Source of the DNA: Streptomyces sp. NBC_01262
GTDB lineage: Bacteria > Actinomycetota > Actinomycetes > Streptomycetales > Streptomycetaceae
DNA length: 64,000 nt
Direction: 5' to 3'
Assembly: GCF_036226365.1 (NCBI RefSeq)
Contig: NZ_CP108462.1
Location: forward strand, 2,108,001 to 2,172,000
Program-made: the position numbers and the translations under genes
Part shown: piece by piece, positions 50,128-58,521 of the stretch
How the letters are laid out: each line of letters begins with the position of its first letter
Numbering within the stretch: position 1 is the stretch's first letter
Notes under the pieces: model-generated
What the model was told of the DNA's origin: nothing
The model's database searches: none
Seen by the model: only the letters and a program-made list of their open reading frames with translations

Positions 50128-50558
50128 CCCTCTCCCCCGGGCCCGGCGCCGGCCAGCGGAGTGCGGACCGGGGTGCCCAGTTTCTGGCCCACCTGCAGTA
50201 CGAGGGTGTGCATCGCGACGGCCATGACCTCGGCGTCGACCTCCTGCGAGGCGATCACGGCGAGGTGGGTGCCCCGGCCTGCGGCGGTGACGAACAGCCA
50301 GAGCTCGGCCAGTTCCACGATCACCTGCTGGACCGGGCCGCCGTCGAAGAGCGTGCCGACGCCGCGGGCGAGGCTCTGCTGGCTGGTGGCGACCGCGGCG
50401 AGCCGCTCGGCGTCGGAGCGGATGAGGGTGCTGGACATGCCGATCACCAGACCGTCGTCCGACAGAACGACCGCGTGGCGGGAGCCGGCCACCTGGTCGA
50501 CCAGACCGTCGAGGAGCCAGTCGAGGTCCGTGTTGGTAGCGGTGGTTCGCTGCGTCAT
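50124..50558 (-). CDS. cvnB: Conservon roadblock/LC7 protein CvnB
   Basis: The 144-residue roadblock/LC7 fold reads LDWLLDGLVDQVAGSRHAVVLSDDGLVIGMS, ERLAAVATSQQSLARGVGTLF, HLAVIASQEVDAEVMAVAMHTLV. Such proteins regulate small GTPases (MglB-like). It lies 6 nt after cvnA and overlaps cvnC by 4 bp. The C-terminal tail is Gly/Pro-rich. Confidence 0.94.
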   Translation of the reverse strand: MTQRTTATNTDLDWLLDGLVDQVAGSRHAVVLSDDGLVIGMSSTLIRSDAERLAAVATSQQSLARGVGTLFDGGPVQQVIVELAELWLFVTAAGRGTHLAVIASQEVDAEVMAVAMHTLVLQVGQKLGTPVRTPLAGAGPGGEG

Positions 50559-50564
50559 CGTCAG

Positions 50565-52958
50565 TCAGTCTTCCGTCGTGGTCATGGGTGAGCGGGTTCT
50601 GGCCTTGCGCGACTGACGCTGGAAGGCCCCGATGGTGGCCCCGGACCGGCGGGGCTCGGGGGGCGGCGTGAAGTCCTCGGCGGTCGGCTGCCGCAGCCCG
50701 TCGGCGAGGCTGGCCTGACGCACCCGCTGGGGCAGCGGGAAGTCCGGTCCGGTGAGCGGGAGGGGCGGGACGGGCGGGACGGAACCCGCGGGTTCGGCGA
50801 AGCCGGCCGGCACCCCGGGGTCCGGGGCCGCGTGCGCGCGCGACCTGGTCGGCAGCCGCCCCTCCTGCTGGGCCAGGGCCACCGCCGCGGGGTCGGCGGC
50901 GGCGTGCCTGCGCGGCCCGGAGTGCTGCGGCGGCAGGTCGTCCGGCCCGCCGCCGGGCGGCACCGGACCGGGCTGCGGGCGTACGGCCACGTACCGCTCG
51001 GGCACCAGGACGATGACCCGGGAACCGCCGAACGCCGACGGGCGCAGCTCCACCTGCACGCCGAGGCCGGCCGACAGCCGGGCCACCACGTACAGCCCGA
51101 GGCGGACGTCGTCGGCGCGGGTCATGACGTCGAGCAGCGGCGGGTCCTGCATGAGGGCGTTGGCGGCGGCGTACTGATCGGGTGTCATGCCCAGGCCGCG
51201 GTCCTCGATCTCCACGACGATGCCGCGGCCGACCCGCCCGGCGCGGACCTCGACGGGGGTGGGCGGCTTGGAGAAGGCGGCGGCGTTCTCCATCAGTTCG
51301 GCGAGGATGTGGGTGAGGGCGCCGACGGCCCACTCGGAGACCCAGGGGCTGCCCTCGACGTCCACGGAGATCCGGCGGTAGTCCTGCACCTCGCCCTGGG
51401 CGGCCCGCAGCACGTCCAGCAGCGGCACCGGCTTGCGCCAGCGGCGCTGCGGCTGGCCGCCGCCGAGGATGACCAGGTTCTCCTCGTAGCGGCGCAGCCG
51501 GGCGGTGAGGTGGTCGAGGTCGAACAGGCCCTCCAGGACCTCGGGGTCCTCGTGCTTGCGCTCCATCTCGTCGAGCTTCCTCAGCTGCAGGCCGATCAGC
51601 AGCTGGGTGCGGCGCGCGATGCGCTGGAGCAGCCGCTCGAAGCCGCGGTGCTGCTCGGCCTGGCGTACGGCGGTGGTCACCGCGCTGAGCCGGGCCAGGT
51701 CGAGGGCCTGGGCCAGCTCGCCCAACTCGTCGGCGTGGTAGGCGCCGTTGGCATCGGGGCGGGCCTCCGGGTCGGCGTCGCGGTCGGCGCCGGTCGCGGG
51801 GACCTCGGCCGCCACGTCGACGTCCTCGCCGCGCTCCAGCCGCGCGACCACCTCGGGCAGTCTGGCCTGCAGCTCCTTGGCCTCGTCGCGCAGGGTCAGG
51901 ATGCGGCGGCGCAGCAGGGTGGCCAGCCGCCAGCTGATGCCGATCACCAGGGCCACGGTGGCGGCGCCCAGCACGCTCACGGTCAGCAGGATGAGCCAGA
52001 GCCGGTGGGCGCTGCTGTCCGCCAGTGACGTGACGGTGTCCACCCGGGCCTGCAGCACCCGGTCCAGCTCCGGGGTGGCCCGGTCCACCGTGCCGCGCCA
52101 CTGCGCCTGGCCGATGGGGACGAGGACCTGTCCGCCGCGGGTGCCGTCGGTCACCGCCCCGATCAGCCGTTCCTCCAGCTCGCGCTTGTCCGTCCAGAGC
52201 CGGCTGGCCGCCAGCGTGCGGTACAGCGCGGCCTCCCTGCCGCTGAGCGAGGGCTCCACCCGGTACTCCAGCAGGTACTCCTGCGTACCGATGGAGTCGA
52301 GGAACATGTCGTACGCGCCGAACTCCAGCCGCCCGGACTTCCAGCCCCGGGCCAGCACCGCGTCCTCGCGGGAGATCATCTCCGTCACGCCGAAGAGGTC
52401 CACCAGCGTCTGCGCCGCGACCGTGACCTCTCCGCTCGCGTTGTTGCCCAGCGAGGTGAACACCGACAGGTCGGCCACGACCGCCCCGGTGTAGTACGCG
52501 TACGCCTTGTCCTGGCCGGACGCTCCGGCGTCCACCGCGCGGCGCTCGGCGTCGAGTCCGTCGAGCTGGCGCACCACGGCCGTGAGCGCCTCCTTGATGC
52601 CGACGTGGCCGTGGCTGGTGTCCAGCCGGGCCAGCGGGCGGAACCGGGCCGCCTGCCGGTCGGTCTCGGCGCGCTGCGCGGTCAGTTCGTCGTGCGGCGC
52701 CGAGGCGTCCGCCAGCGCCTCGGCGGTGAGCCGTCGTTCCTTCTGCAGGGCGGACAGCAGTTGCTGCGCCGGGCCGCCGACATTCGACGCCAGGCTCCGC
52801 TGCGCGTCCTCGTCCCGCCACTCCTGGCCCAGTTGGTACATGCCCAGGGTCAGCAGCCCGGTGAGGGCGACGCTGGGGACGAGGGCCAGGACGATAAGTA
52901 CCGTGCGCAGCGGAAGCCTTCGCGTACGCGTTCTTCCACCCACCTTGGACACACCCAC
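50565..52958 (-). CDS. cvnA: Conservon sensor histidine kinase-like protein CvnA
   Basis: In the 797-residue membrane protein a first helix (RTVLIVLALVPSVALTGLLTLGM) precedes a nitrate/nitrite-sensor-like all-helical extracytoplasmic domain. A second helix near 310-335 (LILLTVSVLGAATVALVIGIS) is followed by a HAMP-like coiled region (LRRRILTLRDEAKELQARLPE). The C-terminal HATPase_c domain has N-box ELMENAAAFSKPPTPVEV and G-box EDRGLGMTPDQY. No clear phospho-accepting His box is seen, which is typical of CvnA. A long Pro-rich tail follows. GTG 52958 was chosen (AGGGGTG upstream); GTG 52952 is also possible. Confidence 0.9.
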   Translation of the reverse strand: MGVSKVGGRTRTRRLPLRTVLIVLALVPSVALTGLLTLGMYQLGQEWRDEDAQRSLASNVGGPAQQLLSALQKERRLTAEALADASAPHDELTAQRAETDRQAARFRPLARLDTSHGHVGIKEALTAVVRQLDGLDAERRAVDAGASGQDKAYAYYTGAVVADLSVFTSLGNNASGEVTVAAQTLVDLFGVTEMISREDAVLARGWKSGRLEFGAYDMFLDSIGTQEYLLEYRVEPSLSGREAALYRTLAASRLWTDKRELEERLIGAVTDGTRGGQVLVPIGQAQWRGTVDRATPELDRVLQARVDTVTSLADSSAHRLWLILLTVSVLGAATVALVIGISWRLATLLRRRILTLRDEAKELQARLPEVVARLERGEDVDVAAEVPATGADRDADPEARPDANGAYHADELGELAQALDLARLSAVTTAVRQAEQHRGFERLLQRIARRTQLLIGLQLRKLDEMERKHEDPEVLEGLFDLDHLTARLRRYEENLVILGGGQPQRRWRKPVPLLDVLRAAQGEVQDYRRISVDVEGSPWVSEWAVGALTHILAELMENAAAFSKPPTPVEVRAGRVGRGIVVEIEDRGLGMTPDQYAAANALMQDPPLLDVMTRADDVRLGLYVVARLSAGLGVQVELRPSAFGGSRVIVLVPERYVAVRPQPGPVPPGGGPDDLPPQHSGPRRHAAADPAAVALAQQEGRLPTRSRAHAAPDPGVPAGFAEPAGSVPPVPPLPLTGPDFPLPQRVRQASLADGLRQPTAEDFTPPPEPRRSGATIGAFQRQSRKARTRSPMTTTED

Positions 52959-53111
52959 GCGCAGGACACCCCTATCGCCGTGCAACCGCGTCTTCGCTCC
53001 GAAACGCGCAAAGAGCGACGGTCGGGGAGCTGATAGTAGTCAGATGGCATGCCCCGGGCGAAAGTTTCCTGACTGCCCTTCACAAACGGATTGTCGTCCT
53101 CCTGTTCGAGA

Positions 53112-53143
53112 GCGCCGGACGGGCCGGGCCCGGCCCGTCCGGC
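53112..53143 (-). terminator. 32-bp perfect palindrome after the dioxygenase gene
   Basis: CGCCGGACGGGCCGGG is followed directly by its exact reverse complement (16 + 16 bp, no loop), 13 bp beyond the dioxygenase stop. It is a strong GC-only terminator and could also isolate cvnA from upstream transcription. Confidence 0.85.
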
Positions 53144-53156
53144 GACCGAGGTCAGG

Positions 53157-54119
53157 TCACGAAGCGGAGGCCGAGGCGGAGGCGGAAGCGGAGGCCGAGG
53201 CGGACGGCTGGGCGCCCGATCCGGAGTTGACGGCCGCCGGGTCGACGCTCATGGTGATGACGCCGAGGACGCCGCGCTCGATGTGCCCCTTGCGGTAACG
53301 CAGTTTGAGCAGGCCGCCGGTGACGCCGCCCCCGGGGTAGATGCCGTCCTCGTCGAGCAGGACCCGTGTGGCGGTGTTGGTGACGTACGGGTCGAGCCCG
53401 ACCATCTGCAGCACCGCCTCCTCCTCGAAGTAGAACTGCCCGGTGTGGCACTGGTGGCCGCCCTCGTAGCCGTCGTCCGTGAGCTCGCCGTCCACCTTGA
53501 CCTTGGTGTGGATGTGGATGGCCCGGCCCTGGTACCAGCCCGGGAAGAGGGTGTCGAACTCGACGACGCCGTGCCGGTTCGTCAGCTGCGTACCGCGCAG
53601 GAACGTCAGGTCGTTGGTCGGCTCCGCGTGGCCGCCCCCGCCGCCGCCGGGCGGGGGCCCGGTGGGCGCGTCGGTCGGCGTACCGCTGGGGGGAGGGCCG
53701 GTCGGGCCGCCACCGCCGCCACCGCCCATGGGGTCATAGCCGGAGTACTCGCCGACCGCGCTGCAGTGCCAGATGTCGACGGCCGCGCCGCGCAGCGGCC
53801 GGCAGGTGGTCTCGTCGATGACCTTCAGCCGCAGCCGCAGCGGCACCCCCGGGTAGTCCTCGGTGATGTCCCGGCGCACCAGGTTGTAGTCGAGGTAGTA
53901 CGGGCCCTCGACCTGCTCCGCCGTCAGCGCCAGGCACGGCTCCGGGGCGGGCTTGGGCCGGTGGCCCAGGCCGCGGTCGGCCGCGTCGGCCGACGAGGCG
54001 GCGGCCGCGACCGTGGCACCGGCACTCACCGCGACGGCGCCGGCACCGGCGACCTGAATGGCCCTGCGGCGGGAAAGCGACGTCACTTCTGTCTCAGGTC
54101 TCACGGGAAGTTTTGTCAT
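53157..54119 (-). CDS. Secreted intradiol ring-cleavage dioxygenase-like protein
   Basis: The 320-residue protein has a Tat-type signal (SRRRAIQVAGAGAVAVSAGA, twin-Arg at 17-18). The mature domain carries the non-haem Fe(III) ligand pattern of intradiol dioxygenases: Tyr in AVDIWHCSAVGEYSGYD (Y125 or Y128), and Tyr-His-His in FPGWYQGRAIHIHTKV. The family cleaves catechols between the two hydroxyls, and secreted actinobacterial members may attack lignin-derived phenols. Two low-complexity insertions stand out: a Gly/Pro loop at about 131-165 (two runs of six or more Gly) and a C-terminal (Ser-Ala)n tail encoded by a 6-bp repeat at 53160-53205. Confidence 0.88.
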   Translation of the reverse strand: MTKLPVRPETEVTSLSRRRAIQVAGAGAVAVSAGATVAAAASSADAADRGLGHRPKPAPEPCLALTAEQVEGPYYLDYNLVRRDITEDYPGVPLRLRLKVIDETTCRPLRGAAVDIWHCSAVGEYSGYDPMGGGGGGGPTGPPPSGTPTDAPTGPPPGGGGGGHAEPTNDLTFLRGTQLTNRHGVVEFDTLFPGWYQGRAIHIHTKVKVDGELTDDGYEGGHQCHTGQFYFEEEAVLQMVGLDPYVTNTATRVLLDEDGIYPGGGVTGGLLKLRYRKGHIERGVLGVITMSVDPAAVNSGSGAQPSASASASASASASAS

Positions 54120-54167
54120 GTACGCGACGCTAGGAAGCCGTCCTGTGGAAACCCTGTGAAAGTTATG

Positions 54168-54854
54168 TCATGTTCCGGCCAAAGTCTGGCCCTTGCCCGC
54201 GAGTCGGCAGGCGAACGCCGTGGCCAATGTGGTCACGACGCCCGCGGCCACCAACGGCAGCAGCGGAAAGCCGATCACGCCGGTACGGGAGCCGGTGACG
54301 AGCCCGGTGACGGCGGCGTTCGCCGGGGAGCCGGAGGTGACCAGAACCAGTACGGCGGACAGGGCCGTTGCCAGGATCGACCAGCCCGCCCGCCGCAGCA
54401 CGGGCGGGCCGGTGAGGACTCCGACGGCGGTGCCGGTCAGCGCGGAGACGACGACGGCCGCAAGTCCGGCGACGGCGGCGGGGCCGCGCGGGATGTACGT
54501 GAGGTGGTCGGCGGTGTGCGGATCGGCGATCCCCGTGACGAGCAGCGCACCGCCCACGCCGAGCAGCGTCGAGAAGACGAGCGCCGCCAGCACCGCCGCC
54601 AGATGCGCCCGGCCCGGACCCGAGGCGGCCGCGACACAGGCCCGGGCCGCCGGGGGCTCGCCGGTGACGCAGATCCGCACCGTCCAGGCGGCCGAGGGCA
54701 GCAGCCCGGCGGCGGCCCAGCCGAGCGAGTCCAGCAGCGGCTGCCCGCCCTGCGCCACGCCGATGGCCATGACGGCCCCGTACAGCAGCAGCGGCGGGAG
54801 CCAGCGGTGCGAACGGGCCAGCAGGGCGAGTTGGTAGCGCAACAACGCGATCAC
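54168..54854 (-). CDS. ABC transporter membrane protein
   Basis: The 228-residue integral membrane protein has about six hydrophobic segments (WLPPLLLYGAVMAIGVA, LAAVLAALVFSTLLGVGGALLV, GLAAVVVSALTGTAVGVL, ILATALSAVLVLVTSG, PLLPLVAAGVVTTLATAFA). Its GTG start overlaps the stop of the ATP-binding subunit gene by 4 bp, which identifies it as the cognate permease of an ABC-2-like exporter. The substrate is unknown. Confidence 0.85.
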   Translation of the reverse strand: MIALLRYQLALLARSHRWLPPLLLYGAVMAIGVAQGGQPLLDSLGWAAAGLLPSAAWTVRICVTGEPPAARACVAAASGPGRAHLAAVLAALVFSTLLGVGGALLVTGIADPHTADHLTYIPRGPAAVAGLAAVVVSALTGTAVGVLTGPPVLRRAGWSILATALSAVLVLVTSGSPANAAVTGLVTGSRTGVIGFPLLPLVAAGVVTTLATAFACRLAGKGQTLAGT

Positions 54855-55705
54855 GAGCCGCTCCCGTCGTCCTCGGGCCGTACCGAACGGATGCGCCAGG
54901 CCGGATCGGCCCCCAGCAGCGCCCGCAGCACCGCGTCCGACTCCCCCGCCGGCACCGTGATCCGTACGCGCCCCGGCCCGGCCGTCCCGTACACGGCCCG
55001 CACTCCGCCGGGCAGCGCGGGCGGTTCGCCCGCCCCGACGGCCTCGACGATGACGCGCACTTCAGGATCCGGGCCCGCCACCGCCGCCGTCACCGGCACC
55101 GCCACCAGCCGCCCCTGCTCGACGCGGCGCACCGCGCTCGCCTCGCCCGCCAGCCGAAGCGGATCGTGGTCGACGAAGACGACCGTGCCGCCCGCCGCCA
55201 CCCGCGCCCGCACCGCGTCGTCGAGCGTCCCCCGGGCCGCCCCGTCCAGCCCGGTCCAGGCCTCGTCCAGGACCAGCAACTCCGGCTCGGCCAGCAGCGC
55301 CTGGGCCACGGCGACCTTCTGGCTGGTGCCCTTGGACAGCCGGCTGAGCGGCGTACGGGCGTACCCGCCGATGCCGAAGCGCTCCAGCCACTCGGCTGCG
55401 CGCCGCCCGGCCACCGCGCCCCGCAGGCCGTGCACGCGCCCGAGGTGCACCAGGTAGCCGTACGCGTCGAAGGGCAGGGCGGGCGGGAAGCGTTCGGGGA
55501 CGTACGCGGTGCGGCGCGGGCGCCCGAGGACGCGCCCCGCGGTGGGGCGGTCCAGGCCGGCGACGATCCGCAGGACGGTGGACTTGCCGGTGCCGTTGGC
55601 CCCGTCGACCCGGAGCAGGGCGGGGCCGGTCAGCTCCAGGTCGACGTCGCGCAGCACCCAGGGGCCGCGCACCCCGTAGCGCCGGCCGACGCCCTCCAGC
55701 CGCAC
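54851..55705 (-). CDS. ABC transporter ATP-binding protein
   Basis: The 284-residue ABC ATPase has a slightly divergent Walker A in VDGANGTGKSTVLRIVAGL (about 35-45), signature LSRLSKGTSQKVAVAQALL (LSKGT in place of LSGGQ), Walker B ELLVLDEAWTGLD and switch His in VVFVDHDPLRLA. A 70-residue C-terminal extension (VTAAVAGPDPEVRVIVEAVG to WRIRSVRPEDDG) could be a regulatory domain. GTG 55705 begins 1 nt after the AIM24 stop, so AIM24, ATPase and permease genes likely form one operon. Confidence 0.92.
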   Translation of the reverse strand: MRLEGVGRRYGVRGPWVLRDVDLELTGPALLRVDGANGTGKSTVLRIVAGLDRPTAGRVLGRPRRTAYVPERFPPALPFDAYGYLVHLGRVHGLRGAVAGRRAAEWLERFGIGGYARTPLSRLSKGTSQKVAVAQALLAEPELLVLDEAWTGLDGAARGTLDDAVRARVAAGGTVVFVDHDPLRLAGEASAVRRVEQGRLVAVPVTAAVAGPDPEVRVIVEAVGAGEPPALPGGVRAVYGTAGPGRVRITVPAGESDAVLRALLGADPAWRIRSVRPEDDGSGS

Positions 55706-55706
55706 G

Positions 55707-56390
55707 TCAGTGGGCGCCGGACTGCTGGGGCGAGGCCTCGCTGGGCCGGACGATGACGAAGCCCTCGCCCTGCAGCGCGAGTTGCACGGCCTCGCCCGAG
55801 CCGCCGCGCAGCATGGAGCCGAAGCTCTGGGAGCGGTGCAGGGAGGTCTGGAGGGCGGCGGTCCAGCCGACGACCGCGTCCGTGTCGACGTACACGGGGG
55901 CCTGCGGGGTGACGGGGATGATGATGGGGTTGCCCTCGCAGATGATGCCGAGCCGGCCCTGGCCGGTGAAGACGCTGTTGAAGAGGCCGCCGCCGACCAT
56001 GCCCGCGCCCTTGATGGTCCTGATCTCGTAGCTGAGGCTCGGGTCGAAGACCAGGACGTTGCGGCCGTTTATGGTGAGGGCGTCCCCCTGGTCGAGGTCG
56101 ATGACGAAGCAGTTGGCGGCCTCGTGGGCGAACCAGGCCTCGCCCTGGCCGCGCACCGACATCAGGGGCAGGCCCTCGCCGGTGAGGGCACGCTTGAGGA
56201 ACTTGCCGACCCCCTGCCCCTTCACCTCGAACTGCAGGCTGCCGCGATAGGCGATCATCGCGCCCTGCCGGGCGTAGCACTCGCCGCTGACGGCGTACTT
56301 GATCGACTTGGCGTTCTGCAGGGTCATGCCGGGCCGTTCGGCCGGCTGCGCCGTGTTCTCGGTCGCGAAGAGGTCGCTACGCACCGCCAC
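55707..56390 (-). CDS. AIM24-family protein
   Basis: The 227-residue protein belongs to the AIM24/TRAP-like beta-prism family: SIKYAVSGECYARQGAMIAYRGSLQFEVKGQG, ANCFVIDLDQGDALTINGRNVLVFDPSLSYEI, GLFNSVFTGQGRLGIICEGNPIIIPV, and the late GEGFVIVRPSEA. Its role in bacteria is unknown; members are often linked to membranes or transporters. GTG 56390 was chosen. It is first in a probable operon with the ABC transporter and divergent from cslA. Confidence 0.88.
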   Translation of the reverse strand: MAVRSDLFATENTAQPAERPGMTLQNAKSIKYAVSGECYARQGAMIAYRGSLQFEVKGQGVGKFLKRALTGEGLPLMSVRGQGEAWFAHEAANCFVIDLDQGDALTINGRNVLVFDPSLSYEIRTIKGAGMVGGGLFNSVFTGQGRLGIICEGNPIIIPVTPQAPVYVDTDAVVGWTAALQTSLHRSQSFGSMLRGGSGEAVQLALQGEGFVIVRPSEASPQQSGAH

Positions 56391-56555
56391 ATCCTCACAC
56401 TCCGCGACCTTGGGGGCGAGGTTTTCGGTGAGGAAAGCCGTCCGCCATAACTCCGTAACGCAAACACGGCAAAATACAACCGGCTACCATGTGACTGCAC
56501 AGAAGAGCCAATTGATCGTTTTTCACGCCTTGGGGGGCGCAGCGGCCAAGTGGGT

Positions 56556-56616
56556 CGGAACCGGGGGGTTCCGGCACATGTGGGGGACTTCCGGCCTTGG
56601 AGAGGGCCGGGCTTTT
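56556..56616 (+). promoter_or_regulatory. Tandem hairpins in the cslA leader, the second terminator-like
   Basis: CGGAACC-GGGG-GGTTCCG (56556-56573) is a perfect 7-bp stem. CCGGCC-8 nt-GGCCGG (56591-56596 / 56605-56610) is followed by GCTTTTCTCTT, resembling an intrinsic terminator or attenuator 55 nt before the cslA start codon. Confidence 0.55.
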
Positions 56617-56670
56617 CTCTTGCTGCCACACGATCGCCGCTGGCGCTATGCCTTGGAGGGGGCAGGCGTC

Positions 56671-58473
56671 ATGACAGACGTATCCACCGAGCCGAGACCG
56701 CAGGCGGGGGCAGAGCCCGGTTCGGGTTCGCGGTTCCGGCACATTCCCGCACTCGCCTACGACTACGACCGCTTCAGCCGGCTCACCGGCCCGATCACCG
56801 AGCCGCCGCCGGACGGCACTCCGTACCGGGTGCGCTACCGCAAGCTGCTGGGCAAGGAGACCCGGCGGCTGCGCGTCGTCCTGCTGATGGTGCTGGCCCC
56901 GCTGGTCGAAGCGGCGCTGCTGGGCTGGCTGCTGATGCCCGAGCACTGGTCGCAACGGCCCTTCGAGCCGCGCGAGTGGCTGCTGCGGCTGGACAAGGTG
57001 GTGCTCGGCACGATCATCGTGATCGAGTTCTTCCGGCTGCTGCAGATCGTGTCCAACGCGCACGGCACGCTCTTCGCCCGCGATCCGATACCCGTGCGGG
57101 CCGAGTCCGGCACCCGCGTCGCCTTCATCACCACCTGCGTACCCGGCAAGGAACCGCTGGACATGGTGCGCAGGACTCTGACGGCCGCGACGCGCATCCG
57201 GCACCGGGGCACCGTGCACGTCTGGCTGCTCGACGAGGGCGACGACCCGGAGATGAGGGCGCTCTGCGCAGAGTTGGGTGTGCATCACTTCTCGCGCAAG
57301 GGCGTGGGCAAGTACAACATGCGCAAGGGGCCCTACCGCGCGAGGACCAAGCACGGCAACTACAACGGCTGGCTGGACGCCCACGGCGACGGCTACGACT
57401 TCCTGGCCTGCGTGGACACCGATCACGTCCCGCACGCCAACTTCCTTGAGCGGATGCTCGGGTACTTCCGCGACCCGGATGTCGCCTTCGTCGTCGGCCC
57501 GCAGGTCTACGGCAACTACGACTCGCTGGTCACCAAGGCCGCCGAGAGCCAGCAGTTCCTCTTCCACGCCGTGGTCCAGCGGGCCGGGAACCGCTACGGC
57601 TCCCCCATGTTCGTCGGGACGAACAACGCGGTGCGGATCAGTGCGCTCAAGCAGATCGGCGGCCTGTACGACTCGATCACCGAGGACATGGCGACCGGCC
57701 TGGAGTTCCACTGCCGCCGCAATCCCGTCACCAGGCGCAAGTGGAGATCCGTCTACACCCCGGACGTGCTGGCGGTCGGCGAGGGCCCCAGCTCGTGGAC
57801 GGACTTCTTCGGCCAGCAACTGCGCTGGAGCCGGGGCACGTACGAGACGCTGTTCAAGCACTTCTGGCGGGTCGGCTGGCGGCTGTCCCCCGGGCGGCTG
57901 TTCAACTACCTGCTGATGGTGGCCTTCTACCCGATGTCGGGCATCTCCTGCATCCTCGGCGGCCTCAGCTCCGTCCTCTACCTGGTCTTCGGCGCCTCGG
58001 GCGTCAGCGTCTCCACGGCAAGCTGGATGATGCTGTACTGCGACGCGGCCCTGCTCCAGATCGGCCTGTACTCGGTCAACCGCCGCCACAATGTCAGCCC
58101 CCACGAGCCCGAGGGCTCCACCGGCGTCGGCGGCATGGCGATGGGCGCCATGGCCACCCCGATCTACGCCACCTCCCTGGTGGCGGCCTTCCTCCGGCTC
58201 CCGGCGACCTTCAAGGTCACCCCGAAGGGCGACTCCTCCAGCCCGGACCGGATCCTCACCTTCCGTATGCACCTGCTCTGGGCCGTGGTCTTCGGCGGCG
58301 CCTTCGTGGCCTCCTTCTGGACCGGCTACACGTATCTGGCGATGAGGATCTGGGCTGTCCTGGCCCTGGTGTTCTCGCTGATGCCGTTGATCATCTGGCG
58401 GGTCCAGGTCTCGCGCAGCCGCCGCAAACGCAGGGCCGCCGCGCGCGAAGCGGCCCGCGAGGCAATCGCGTAA
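56671..58473 (+). CDS. cslA: Cellulose synthase-like glycosyltransferase CslA
   Basis: The 600-residue GT2 membrane enzyme makes the beta-glucan-like polymer at Streptomyces hyphal tips. Catalytic motifs are complete: DEGDD at 188-192, D249-x-D251 in ACVDTDH, TED at 337-339 and Q382-x-x-R-W386. Two N-terminal helices (VVLLMVLAPLVEAALLGWLLM, VVLGTIIVIEFFRLLQIV) and at least five C-terminal helices frame the cytosolic domain. ATG 56671 follows GGAGGGGG. glxA starts 48 nt downstream in the same direction, the known cslA-glxA arrangement required for tip glycan and hyphal development. Confidence 0.96.
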   Translation: MTDVSTEPRPQAGAEPGSGSRFRHIPALAYDYDRFSRLTGPITEPPPDGTPYRVRYRKLLGKETRRLRVVLLMVLAPLVEAALLGWLLMPEHWSQRPFEPREWLLRLDKVVLGTIIVIEFFRLLQIVSNAHGTLFARDPIPVRAESGTRVAFITTCVPGKEPLDMVRRTLTAATRIRHRGTVHVWLLDEGDDPEMRALCAELGVHHFSRKGVGKYNMRKGPYRARTKHGNYNGWLDAHGDGYDFLACVDTDHVPHANFLERMLGYFRDPDVAFVVGPQVYGNYDSLVTKAAESQQFLFHAVVQRAGNRYGSPMFVGTNNAVRISALKQIGGLYDSITEDMATGLEFHCRRNPVTRRKWRSVYTPDVLAVGEGPSSWTDFFGQQLRWSRGTYETLFKHFWRVGWRLSPGRLFNYLLMVAFYPMSGISCILGGLSSVLYLVFGASGVSVSTASWMMLYCDAALLQIGLYSVNRRHNVSPHEPEGSTGVGGMAMGAMATPIYATSLVAAFLRLPATFKVTPKGDSSSPDRILTFRMHLLWAVVFGGAFVASFWTGYTYLAMRIWAVLALVFSLMPLIIWRVQVSRSRRKRRAAAREAAREAIA

Positions 58474-58521
58474 CGCACGTAAGACGCAACACGTAAAGAG
58501 ATTCCAGGGGGGAATCGCACC

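Noticed and set aside
46449-53000. Classical CRISPR, toxin-antitoxin or restriction system near the conservon
   Set aside because: No repeats, nuclease, methylase or small antitoxin genes were found; only the membrane-nucleosidase pair is a defence candidate.
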